Positions 43,511 through 54,978 of a stretch of 64,000 nucleotides of DNA are shown piece by piece. This stretch comes from Paramoeba atlantica (lineage: Eukaryota; Discosea): NCBI GenBank assembly GCA_977017575.1, contig CDRNVI010000044.1:248001-312000 (forward strand). The letters are read 5' to 3'. Position 1 is the stretch's first letter, and the number at the start of each line of letters is the position of its first letter. The translations under genes were made by a program, and so were the position numbers. The notes beneath the pieces are model-generated. The model did no database searches. It was not told the DNA's origin and saw only the letters and a list, made by a program, of their open reading frames with translations.

Positions 43511-44013
43511 AAAAGTACTCTTTCGAACGTTATGAACTTATTTTACTGCTTTCTGAAAGGAAAGCGAAAATGGTTGAAGTCACTTCATTTTTCTCTTGCT
43601 TGGTTTTTAGGGTCGCAGAGGACTGTACTACGCTATTTAGCCTCAACCGATCAATCTCTCTTTTTGGTAGTTATTTTTCCTTATCCTGAACATAGAATCA
43701 TTATTAGATAAAGGCAAAACTGATGCGTTGTCGGAATACAATAGCATTGGCAGTCAAAAAGATTTTTTCATAAATGTGTCACTTACACTTGTATACTTGA
43801 TGGGAAACTTGTGATGACAGATAGCAGCGGTTTTTCCATGTCTATAGAAACGGCTTATACAATTTGACATCTACATACAAGTGTATGTAGATCGATGTAT
43901 AATCGATATGGACTTGCGTCTCTTAATACCAGTATATAGATTCGAATCTTTAGAATCAAGTTCAAGAGCAACTTTACTGCATTAACTTAAGCAGCTAAAT
44001 AGTAGTTTTGTTT
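43511..44013. other. AT-rich spacer, nothing recognised
   Basis: Contains a short palindrome-like ACATACAAGTGTATGT at about 43,872-43,887 and no supported gene. Confidence 0.4.
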
Positions 44014-47000
44014 ATGGAGAGGACAACAGTAGGACACCACGTACAGATTACTTGCCTATGTGCTGAAAACCTTTTGAGTTCCTTTGATACTTGTACCGCG
44101 CCGAATTTGCATAAAAATGTCTCAGGCTACGCCTTCTGTCTAGAAAAACTCGAAAGATCTGCTGATGATTTAATTCTGATAGCTTTGAAAGCGGTCAGAG
44201 GAGATAACTCTGGTGGGGCACAGCTAGCTCGCTTAAGAGATGTGGCTTGTAGGCTTTGGAATTCTGTGGCTAAAACAAGTTCGTTGAGCAAAATGGTAAG
44301 GGATTCTGAAGTACTCAATCGCGAACAGCTTGAAGGCCGAACACGCACTTTAGCGCTCACTTTTTATTGGTTGGGACACGCTTTTGCCCTACAGAACACC
44401 CTACGAGACAATCACGATAATGCAGTCAAGTACTGTACTGAAATGTGTCGTATGTTATGTAAGTCGGCGACAACATATACTGAAAATGGAAATCATCAGT
44501 GGGCAATCAAAACTTTAAAATGTGCATCACAATACGGAGAACTGCTTAGTCATGTTTTGTCACTGAATTGTGGCGACTCTGAAATCGTAGTCGACGATAG
44601 CGGAATAAACCGCCTTCCTGATTTTATTCACGATCAGATTTTATCGTGTTTGAGTGAAATACATTTATGTACACTGAGCGCATTGGATTCTAACTGGCAA
44701 GTAGGGCACTGCGTGAAGTATATGAAGCAGCTTGTACAAGCCTTGTTAGTTTCTTCGGGCAAATATTTTTCCAGTTCTCGAACCAATGCGTGTTTTAGCT
44801 CGAACATAGCTATTCCCACAAAAAATGGATACCTTGCTATAGAACCTACGACCAGCTCGTTTCATATAATTCACCAAATGTCATGGTCTGATAGCGTTCC
44901 CTTTTTGCCGGATTCCTGTGTGCCTCAGGTCGCCCGTGCTGTGATAGAAATAATTCGAACACGTTTACCAGAAAGTGCTTTAATAACATGGAAGAAAAAT
45001 GATCAAGACGAAAGTGAAAACCAGATTCAATATTCTCGTTCTAATTCTCCATTGAAAGGCCGAAAACAAGTTGAGTGTAGCATTCAATGTGCATGTTGTA
45101 TAGATGAAGCAAGTAAGTTGCATGTAAATCTGTTGGATGACTCAAAATCGTCTCCTAGCCAGACGCACAAGGTTACGCCTGATTATTTTTCCATGGGAGA
45201 TAACAGTACCAGCTCGGACACGGCCGTTATGTGCTTGCATATTGAACTTGTTGCGTACCTTATAGTGCTTCTTCGAAAAAAATTGTTGCTGCCACCTTCG
45301 GCGATGGAGTTAGATGTTTTTCGTGGATGTGTTCTTGAACGTCCGACAGAATGTCGGGATGCAATAGTGGAAGACGAGAGCATATGTTCTCCAGGTACTT
45401 CTGTTGTTGAATCTCGTGAAATTATCGATGATAAGCACACCCTATTAGGTGGTACTCATTCAGATCTTGAGAATAAGAGCCCTAATTCACGTACACATTT
45501 AGGCAAATCACTAAGCCTTAGTCTTCGGAAGTACTTGCTTAAAGCGTATCGAACATTGACAGTTTTGTTGCAAACCAGCACTTCAGGAAATGTAAGTGTT
45601 ATTTCTCAGGCTCTTCGGGAAGCGCTGGACGTGAAACTCACCTCTGATATCGGGGTAGAGTTTTGTCGTGCTCTTTGTGATGAGAATCGTTTCGAGGAAG
45701 CGCATCACTTTTATACTGATATGATTCATTTTCCAGACCACCTTTTGAAGCATGCATCTAAAGCCGGTATATATTTTCTAGGAGCTCTTATTCAGGATCA
45801 ACTCACAGACAAAGGGTTCACTTCAATCTTTGAGAGCACATACCATATTTTACGGGAGACGCTAATATCTGAAATTCCTCCTGAAAACAAACACGAAGTA
45901 GCATTCGCCTATTTCGAGCTTGTAGAGTTATTGTGCAGATACGATTGGACCAGAAGCAAAGCTGTGGATCTAGTTCGTGATCTCTCGCATGGGTATTATT
46001 ATGCCTCCTCCACAGATTACATGAAGCCCCGCTATTCTTCAATTCATGAATACATGCTTTCATCCTTTGGGGATAACATAGTGGCATCTTTGGCATGGTT
46101 ACCCGAGAATACAAGGTGTCGCTTCACGCATTTATTTTGGGATTTATCTAAAGTTCGGGGGCCGATAGCTACAGATAAGCTTACAGATTTCGTCAACAAT
46201 ATTGAACCGAACAAAGCGCCCTCCGCCCTACAACTACATGTAATCACATGGATCATGTGTGCACAATGCTTCTGTGAAGCAGGAAATCCGCATGACTTAG
46301 CGAAGCTTCTTCGGCAGCTAACCCGTGAATACATGTCTTTAGGCGAGAAATCATCTTCCATCGTGCTATCACGAGCATTGGCTATCGAGCCGCAAAATGT
46401 ACATGGACAATATTTACGAATGCAGCTTGCGATGGAAGAAAACGATTTAATCGTAGCAGAACAAGCTCTTCTCGAAATTGCAGCACGTGGAGAGCCCCAT
46501 CATCCTCCATGTTCTCTCTGGCTGCTTATTATTGCCATGGAAAGGGTCAGTTTTCAGTTTGTTGCAAAGCATTGATGCATATTTTAGACCACCCAGATTC
46601 TTTTAACTCTGTTCCCGTTTCGACAAGGCGCCTTCTTCTACGCAATTTTGTTCTACGCTCGGACTCCACAGATGAAGGCGGGTCCGTTCACTCACACAAT
46701 CTCTGGGCTGCCAAGAAGTACATCTTTCTTTCTCGAGAGTTATGGACGCGAAACGACTCCGAAATTGGATCTAAGGCTGCTCCGACAAGTGCGTTCTTTG
46801 ATTCAAACAGCGTGGATGAGCTTGATTGGTGGCATCAAAGGACGCACGCGTCAGCAGCTGCTCTTCTTTCTGGGGAGAACTTATCGAGAGCAGTTGAAGG
46901 ATTCTTCATGGCTGCTCAGCTTGGAAGAATTCTACGATGCGCTAAAGTAAAAAATGCCACTGAAAAGTACCTGTCGTCTTTTCTTGGATTTCTTATCACC

Positions 47001-47837
47001 CTAGTTCGTATATACGACGGCTCTACTGAAGGAACATTTGCTAATGAAATTTTTCGTTCCCTAGAGAAAACGGAAGAAGAGTTTATAGAAGAAGCTACCC
47101 AATCTGTGCCGGGGGATTATTTGAAACGTGTTCTAAAGCAGATTGATGAAGCGATGTTTATGAGTCAGGAATTACGAAGCTTTCAAAATGCCACTCAGGA
47201 TCCGTCTGTAGAGGAATCAACAGACACTCAATTGGGCTCTATTCTTTCGTTTTTATATGCGTGTATGGCTATTCGGGGAGAAATTGATGCAGAAGAAGTT
47301 CGAAATGCGATTTTTCACATACCCGATCAAGTGAATTTTTCTGAAGATTGGCTCTATCTGGTTGACGTTCTCTGCCGAGGATCTACTGTAAAGCCCGAGT
47401 ATGTTGACGTCCTTCGCATGACTCTTCGAAAAGTATTAAACATATTTAGAACGGTGAATAGCAGTGATTCTGCAAATTCCGAAAAGAAGACGAAGATCTT
47501 ATTGACTCTTTACCGGACACAATTCGAATTTTGCATTTTGTCGCGCACGGACCAACTTCAAACTCTTCAAGACGTTACCGAAACAATTTCTCCAGATTCG
47601 AGTATGTCAAGCGAATTTAGGGATAACTGTATAGAGAATGAAATCAAGTGGTTTGTTGTAGTGGCATGGAACGCAGGGACACAGTTGTGGCATTTAAACA
47701 TGACCGACTTTGCCACCAACTTTCTTCAGTTGGCCTTTACTCTGGCGAAGCGTCTTCCATCTCATGATTGCTTGTTCGCCGAAATATGCCCACAGTTCGA
47801 AGCCGTTATGGAGATTGGAAGACAGCAAAATAAATAA
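44014..47837 (+). CDS. ZIP4/SPO22/TEX11-like meiosis protein, frame broken once
   Basis: Two overlapping frames: 44014-46575 (853 codons from ATG 44014; the open frame upstream starts with TTG) and 46509-47837 (442 codons). Together they read as one TPR-like helical protein of about 1,270 residues. Features resembling the SPO22/ZIP4 family are RDVACRLWNSVAKTSSL near the N-terminus, IEPQNVHGQYLRMQLAMEENDL and DELDWWHQRTHASAAALLSGENLSRA followed by VEGFFMAAQLGR. This compares with the WFxxxAWNxA...A..FF pattern. ZIP4 scaffolds the ZMM group that stabilises meiotic crossovers on chromosomes. The frame must change within 46509-46575 near CATGTTCTCTCTGGCTGC. A one-base sequence error, a short intron or a real frameshift are all possible. 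Confidence 0.55.
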
Positions 47838-48980
<1,143 letters not shown>

Positions 48981-49347
48981 AAAGGGGGGGGTGCGTACAG
49001 GGTAAAAAACGAAAACAGGGGTTGGGAGTGCTGCTTTTATAAGGGAGTGATTTTGTGTTTGTTATTTAGAAAATGTGTATTTTTGATGACTTTCAGTTTC
49101 AGTGTACGAGAGGGGCGTGTTATGCCCTAGCCTTGGATTTGGGTCCTAAGGAACAAATGAACCGGTAGGTCTTTCTGCCCCGGACCTATCTGGTAAATTT
49201 AAATCAAGCAGGTACCTATTTTTCTAATGCAGAATCGTGTGTATTGACGGTGTGTGTACTCGTTTTTTGACAATAACTTACTCGAAAAAAAATTCGGATA
49301 CTAGCCCAAAAACAGCTCATACCCCTTTTGACCTTTTTACTTGATTC
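48981..49347. other. Spacer after ARF1
   Basis: Starts with a G run, then is AT-rich. A possible hairpin of AGGTCTTTCTG / CCCCGGACCT type occurs at about 49,168-49,190. No gene is recognised. Confidence 0.35.
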
Positions 49348-50637
49348 ATGAAATCACATTCAAACCTTGGATCCAAACATAAGAAAAAGGCTTCTCATGG
49401 TCCACGGCGCCACATAGTCCGGAAGAAGAAAACAAAGCCCTCGTGGATTCTTGCACTCGCTCGAAAGGCCCGGGAGACGGAAGAACCGACATCCGATTCT
49501 AATTCGCTCCAGGCCAAAAGAAATTTTTCAGATCTTCTTGAGGGGTCCAACTGCAGTAGCTCTGGTGACAGTGAGAATGAGCAAACTTCACTTCGCAAAC
49601 TCGTCTCTCATAAGGAAAGAGTAAAATTGATGAGGAACAAATTTCCGGCCGAAAACGGAGTATTTCTGAGACAGCTTCCTACCGATTTATCTGAGGAAGA
49701 TATTCGAGAGTTCATGAAAGCGTACGGCGAAGTACGACGCGTTTTTGTGGTCTTGGATTCTCGTACTCAGATATCTCGGGGATCAGCCTTTGTGTATTTT
49801 TGTAAGGCAGAAGAAGCACAAGAGGTGCTAGCGTGCGCTACAAGAAACAAAACAAGTAGTGAAGCGAGCGAGCTACAAGGAGAGTCCCAATCTGAAAAGA
49901 CGAAATGGAAATCACACAGAATTGAAAAGAAGGAGATATTCGGACGTGCCCAACTTGGCCAGAATGCTCCTGACCATATTCAAAAACCATTTTTGATATT
50001 CGGGGAAAGACGTGTAGAATGTCTCCCCGTTGAGGCAAAAAATAAGATGAAGACTCAAACTAGCGAAAAAGTCGGTGAAACGACTACTACGCAAAAAACA
50101 AAGGCCACAACGCAAGATAACAGAAATCTTTACCTCCTTGGGGAAGGCTACATTACCGCTTCAGACTCCTCTGCTGTCGGTGTTTCTCCAAGTGATATAC
50201 GGCAGCGGGAACAATTGATCGCGATTCGAATGAAAAAGCTCAAAAACTTGAGTTATCACGTATCTCGTACCAGACTTTGTGTCCATAACATCCCTTTGAA
50301 TGAATCACAAGAAAACCTGTGCGATTTGTTTTCAAAATATGGAACGCCAACCGATGTAAGGTTAATGATGGAACATGCAGATTCGGAAATTTCAAAGGGG
50401 TTTGCGTTTGTGGAATTTGCCACGCATGAAGAAGCGCTCAAGACGCTGAGAGAGCTGAACAATAATCCCCATATATGGGGTTCAAAACGTCGCCCTATTG
50501 TTGAATTTTCTCTTCAAAGTGTACAGGTTTTGAAAAAGCTGGAGGCCAGAAAAAGTGAAAAGCTTGCGAAGTCCACTCAGAAGAATCATAAAGGTGGTAA
50601 AAGAAAAACTCGATTTTACGTCAAAAATAGAGACTAG
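49348..50637 (+). CDS. NOP4: NOP4/RBM28-like nucleolar RNA-binding protein, two RRMs
   Basis: 429 residues. The basic N-terminus (HKKKASHGPRRH, VRKKKTK) looks like a nucleolar signal. The first RRM has RNP2 VFLRQL (about 105) and RNP1 RGSAFVYF (about 145). A linker with NRNLYLLGEGYITASDSSA matches the RBM28 linker (RNLYLAREGLIRAGT). The second RRM (SRTRLCVHNIP, RNP1 KGFAFVEF) is followed by NNNPHIWGSKRRPIVEFSL, matching NNNPEIFGPLKRPIVEFSL. NOP4/RBM28 acts in 60S pre-ribosome assembly. Yeast and human proteins have four RRMs in about 700-760 residues; this one corresponds to RRM3-RRM4 only. No room is seen upstream for the missing half (ARF1 ends 367 bp away). Confidence 0.85.
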   Translation: MKSHSNLGSKHKKKASHGPRRHIVRKKKTKPSWILALARKARETEEPTSDSNSLQAKRNFSDLLEGSNCSSSGDSENEQTSLRKLVSHKERVKLMRNKFPAENGVFLRQLPTDLSEEDIREFMKAYGEVRRVFVVLDSRTQISRGSAFVYFCKAEEAQEVLACATRNKTSSEASELQGESQSEKTKWKSHRIEKKEIFGRAQLGQNAPDHIQKPFLIFGERRVECLPVEAKNKMKTQTSEKVGETTTTQKTKATTQDNRNLYLLGEGYITASDSSAVGVSPSDIRQREQLIAIRMKKLKNLSYHVSRTRLCVHNIPLNESQENLCDLFSKYGTPTDVRLMMEHADSEISKGFAFVEFATHEEALKTLRELNNNPHIWGSKRRPIVEFSLQSVQVLKKLEARKSEKLAKSTQKNHKGGKRKTRFYVKNRD

Positions 50638-50836
50638 GCTAAGAATGTGGATGCTCTCAATGCACTAGCTTTTAGGGAAAAAAACTAGCTTTAGTTGTGT
50701 TGTTCTACTAATCAACCGTAGCTTTATTCTATATCCTAGGTAGCTATAGAAAGTCTTAAAGTTTTAAAGTGTATTGTATGGAATATGCTACTTGTGGAAT
50801 ATACAATTTTATGATATAATACATCTGTAACCATTT

Positions 50837-53800
50837 ATGAAGGATACAAGCAACTCTGAGGAAGATGCCCCGGTCTTTTACCACAAAACCTTAATAGAGC
50901 CAACTCGGATTCTTCATCTTGCACAAGGGAACTTCATCAGTGCGGAAACACAGCATGTGGTAGCCTGTCATGGAGAGAGCCTGACGATTTGGGACAAAGA
51001 GGATATTATCAGAAAAGCACAAGATGCACTCCCTTCGAGAAAGAAGGAATCATCCAGTTTAGCCTTGCTATCACGTCCTGAGCCCGAGACTCCATTTTCC
51101 CCCTTATACTCCATTGCACTTCATTTCGGTAAAGTTGAGGAAATGCAAGTCATCCCGATGTTAACAAATGAAGTATTAGACTACATTAGCAAGCCTCTGT
51201 GGGAGAGGGGAAAATCGGGAAAGCGGCCCAAGGGCAAGGAAATACCCGACTTAAGTAGTCTGTCTGCTATTCTGATTCTATTTCCTAGGTACGCTCAAGT
51301 ATGGGCATACGACCACACAGAGAGAGGCTTTAGGGCAGTGTATAGCTACGATAGCCTTGGGGAGGCAGGAGCCCCAGCGACGACTCCGTGCTCTACTTTT
51401 CACTCCGAAAGTACATCGCTTATACAATTCGCCACAATTGGAAACTTGTGTGTCACGAGATGGTATGCGGAGCCTAAGGATTTGATGAAGACCACAGGAA
51501 GAAAAGTTCGGCTAGCCGAATTTCAACCGCTGCAGCAAGATACGGTTCCCATTGACCGGGAGTTCGTTTCCCTATGTGCGCACCCCGGATTTTCCACTGA
51601 GAAGCGTATTCTGCTCTCCGCGATATCGAGGAATTACTCTGATCAACGAGACTTTCTCATGTATGATTTTGCCATTACGAAAAATACCTTCCCCCGGTTG
51701 TTATACAGGATAGGAATGGATAATATGGATCCCACAGCGAATCTCATTATCCCTCTCTCTCGCACTAAAGTACTACTGGTGGGAGATAGTAAGGTCACGT
51801 TCGTCGAAAAGGATGGACTCCTGGTTGCGCATCCCTTTTTTGAAGACATAGAAGATATCGATCCAGAGGACACATTGGACCGAAGTGCCCCTCCCACGTC
51901 CTGGACCCGACTTTCCGAAAACCGATACCTGGTCGGGAACCTCAATGGCCTACTGTTTGGCGTCACGGTTGATCCTTCAGCAAAAGATTCTGTTCCCGTT
52001 GAAACGAAGCATCTGGAGCTGATTCCTTCTCCAACAACCTTGCTTCGGCTAAATAACACGTCCGAGACGAATATGATTCTTGTCGGTAGTAAATTAGGTG
52101 ACAGTGTGTTTCTTTTTCTACCAAGTCACATGGAGCGAACTTCTCAAAAGTCATCAAGGAGGAGAGATACAAATAAGAATTCGCCTTTGCCCGAATCGCG
52201 GGGTCAAGTAGTGACTTTCCTACCCAATCTTGGTCCAATTTTGGATATGACGCATATGGCCAATCAACCGGATGAGCCTTCCAGTTTGCTCCTGTGTGGA
52301 GGAGGTTTGAAGGATGGATCTCTTCGTATTGTGGATTTCGGTGTCTCGCTGCAACCCGGAGAAATTGTTTCTCTGATAGAAGGGGCGAACCGCATGTCTC
52401 ATGTGGAAATAAGAGATTCGACAGGATTGTGGAGTCATGTTATCATAAACACAATATCCGAAGCGATTGGTCTCACTTTCTATTCTGAGGAAGTGAAACG
52501 AGAAAAATTGACCTACTTGAACTATGATAATCCAACCATATGTTTAGGAAGGACTTTGACAGATATGAACATTCAATCCTTCGGACTCATTCAGGTAACC
52601 CCAGAATCTATTGTGGGTTGTGATTTTAATTCTGGCCGACCATTCTTTCAAATTCTCCCACCGGAGGAAGAGAATATCACACTGGCCACGATTGCACACA
52701 ACATGGTGCTGTTCGCAACGTATCGCCACCTCTTTCTGCATTCATTCAGTGATGAACCGTATGAAACCAAGCAATACAGTTTCAAAAATGCTATTTACTC
52801 CTCTGATGATGACATTGCAAGCATAGGTTTCTTTTTTAGCCCCGAAACGAAGAATACGGTATGTGCCCTCAGTACCTGGGGAGAAACAGCAATAAACTTA
52901 CTTATTCAATCGAAAAAATCTCCAATGCGCAAGCACACCTTGAAAACCGAAACCTCTTCTCGATATCTACACTTCTGCAATTGGGCGGGTTCCCTCTATC
53001 TTTTCACAGTTCTTCAATCAGGCTGTCTACAATGGTGGCGCATTCACTTTGGTGAGAAGGATATTTTATGTGGCACTGCGCGATATTTGCACTTAGGCCC
53101 TGGAGAGTACTCCATCTCTGACTTTGATGCCACATGTTTTTGTATCATTGGTCCAAGCACACGCGTGGTTCATTTTGCCGATGGCGATGTTGCCGTGAAT
53201 AAAGTGACTGTTCCCTCTTTGCATGGATTATGCTCAATACATGGAACTCAAAACGAAAAAATTGATGCCCCACGTTCTTTGCTTTTCCTAACTGAGTCGG
53301 GCGTTTTGCAGAGGGCCACGTTGGGCTCACTACAGCCTTTTACCGCTCAAACCGCGGCACTCGCGGAGGCCCCAGTAAAGGTACGATCTCTCTCAAACTA
53401 TCCTGGGTGGATTAGTTTACTTACCCGACGATATCCTGGCGTTCCTCATTTAGATGGGATCTCCTCCCTGGAAGTCCGAGATACGATTCGTATTGTGGAT
53501 GTAAACGAGTGGGAGGAATTAGCCTCGTACGCTCTAGATGCGAAGTCTAGCGAAATGGCTATGGCGCTACATGTGGGACAGTTGGGAGTGGGGAACGATA
53601 AACAAGAATATGTGATTGTAGCAACCGCACATGCCGATGTAGAAGAAGTGATGTCACAAACCGGCCGAATTATGGTATTTCAAGTGGAAAGCGATGGTCA
53701 TTTGCATCCCTGTACCGTGCTGACAGAGCCCAGTGGGGTGCAAGCGCTGGAGACCATCCAGGGTAGACTCGTGGCAGCGTTGGGTGCGAAAGTTACGATT

Positions 53801-54589
53801 TATCGGTGGGAGGAAACCAGTGGTAATACACGTGAACTCCATAAAGAGTGTTTCCTCAACATTAATGTCATGCCCACTTGTTTGCACGCTGAGTCAGATA
53901 GTGGTCTTCTCATGGCTGGTGACATTTCTCGTTCTCTGGCGCTATGCCAATATCATGATTTGCGCGGCTCTCTGGAATATTTGGCGGAGGACGTTGTACC
54001 TCAGTGGGTTACAGCTGTTGCAGGTACGCCACAAAATACGAAAGACGGTGTTTATTATTTTACCTCCTTTGATAGCATGAACAATTTGACAATCTCAAAT
54101 AAACCTAACCAACATACGGAGAGCAAAAAGTCCCAAAAATTACGGATACTGGCTCGTTTTAATGTGGGAGACTTTATTAATCGGGCTATTCTTAACTGCT
54201 TTGGAGCCCACTCGGCAACGCCCAGTTCAGCGTCACTTATTTATGCAAAGAACGGCCTTCTGTACGGAGGGGTCAGTGGGTCTTTATCGATGCTTGTTCC
54301 GCTGGAAGGGCACAGAGGCACAACGGGCCTCGACATGATTCGACACATTGGTGAACGAATGGCACCTTTGGAGACGTGGATGATCCGTCGTCAGTACCAG
54401 TTGAAGCGCTCGTTTGCCCCATCCGAGGGAGTTGTGGACGGTGATCTTCTGAACACGTTCCGCTACCTCTCCTTCCCGGAGCAGGAGGACATTGTGGAAG
54501 ATATGAACGGGTATCGAAACCCAGAGATCGAAACGCACACTGTGGAGTCGCTGCAACATCTTGTGGACGAGCTTACACAACTGTGGTAA
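50837..54589 (+). CDS. DDB1: DDB1 (CUL4 E3 ligase adaptor)
   Basis: 1,250 residues, against about 1,140 in human. LPNLGPILDMTHMA and LKDGSLRIVDFGVSL match the second propeller of DDB1 (TNLGPIVDM, KEGSLRIIRNGIGI). GRIMVFQVESDGHLHPC, RELHKECFLNINVMPTC and VPQWVTAVAG match the last propeller (GRILVF, RELQSECG, NANWMSAVE). FIDGDLIESF corresponds to VVDGDLLNTFRYL. The end SLQHLVDELTQLW matches EELxKVVEELTRLH. DDB1 links CUL4 to DCAF substrate receptors and takes part in UV-damage repair in the nucleus. Extra length is spread over loops in the N-terminal half. The ATG at 50837 is the first of the frame. The related CPSF160 and SF3B3 fit less well. Confidence 0.9.
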   Translation: MKDTSNSEEDAPVFYHKTLIEPTRILHLAQGNFISAETQHVVACHGESLTIWDKEDIIRKAQDALPSRKKESSSLALLSRPEPETPFSPLYSIALHFGKVEEMQVIPMLTNEVLDYISKPLWERGKSGKRPKGKEIPDLSSLSAILILFPRYAQVWAYDHTERGFRAVYSYDSLGEAGAPATTPCSTFHSESTSLIQFATIGNLCVTRWYAEPKDLMKTTGRKVRLAEFQPLQQDTVPIDREFVSLCAHPGFSTEKRILLSAISRNYSDQRDFLMYDFAITKNTFPRLLYRIGMDNMDPTANLIIPLSRTKVLLVGDSKVTFVEKDGLLVAHPFFEDIEDIDPEDTLDRSAPPTSWTRLSENRYLVGNLNGLLFGVTVDPSAKDSVPVETKHLELIPSPTTLLRLNNTSETNMILVGSKLGDSVFLFLPSHMERTSQKSSRRRDTNKNSPLPESRGQVVTFLPNLGPILDMTHMANQPDEPSSLLLCGGGLKDGSLRIVDFGVSLQPGEIVSLIEGANRMSHVEIRDSTGLWSHVIINTISEAIGLTFYSEEVKREKLTYLNYDNPTICLGRTLTDMNIQSFGLIQVTPESIVGCDFNSGRPFFQILPPEEENITLATIAHNMVLFATYRHLFLHSFSDEPYETKQYSFKNAIYSSDDDIASIGFFFSPETKNTVCALSTWGETAINLLIQSKKSPMRKHTLKTETSSRYLHFCNWAGSLYLFTVLQSGCLQWWRIHFGEKDILCGTARYLHLGPGEYSISDFDATCFCIIGPSTRVVHFADGDVAVNKVTVPSLHGLCSIHGTQNEKIDAPRSLLFLTESGVLQRATLGSLQPFTAQTAALAEAPVKVRSLSNYPGWISLLTRRYPGVPHLDGISSLEVRDTIRIVDVNEWEELASYALDAKSSEMAMALHVGQLGVGNDKQEYVIVATAHADVEEVMSQTGRIMVFQVESDGHLHPCTVLTEPSGVQALETIQGRLVAALGAKVTIYRWEETSGNTRELHKECFLNINVMPTCLHAESDSGLLMAGDISRSLALCQYHDLRGSLEYLAEDVVPQWVTAVAGTPQNTKDGVYYFTSFDSMNNLTISNKPNQHTESKKSQKLRILARFNVGDFINRAILNCFGAHSATPSSASLIYAKNGLLYGGVSGSLSMLVPLEGHRGTTGLDMIRHIGERMAPLETWMIRRQYQLKRSFAPSEGVVDGDLLNTFRYLSFPEQEDIVEDMNGYRNPEIETHTVESLQHLVDELTQLW

Positions 54590-54978
54590 TCTTCACCCAG
54601 TGCCATAGATGTGAAAATGCTCAACTAACCAGGGACTATTTACAATATTAGTGCTACGAAACTCGAAACATGAAAGATGGCAAATCACAGTGTTCGTCGC
54701 ACCCCATAGATTAGTTTGCCTGCAATAGCTAGACAACTTGCAAGCCTGTATTTTTCTACACAAATTATATATTCGTTCACACAAATTTACATGAACGAGT
54801 ATCATAAGATTGCTGACCACATTTTTTTGCTTTCCAATGTGTAATTTTTATTGAGCTTAGCCCTGACTTTCCTTTTGATGTTATTCATGACTGCAATGGC
54901 GCAGGCTAGGCCTTGACCTTTCTGGGAAAATAATTTTTGGACACTTCAATTCATTGAGAAAAACAGTGGACTTCAAGA
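54590..54978. other. Spacer, nothing recognised
   Basis: AT-rich sequence between DDB1 and PPP4R1. No repeat or reading frame of note. Confidence 0.4.
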
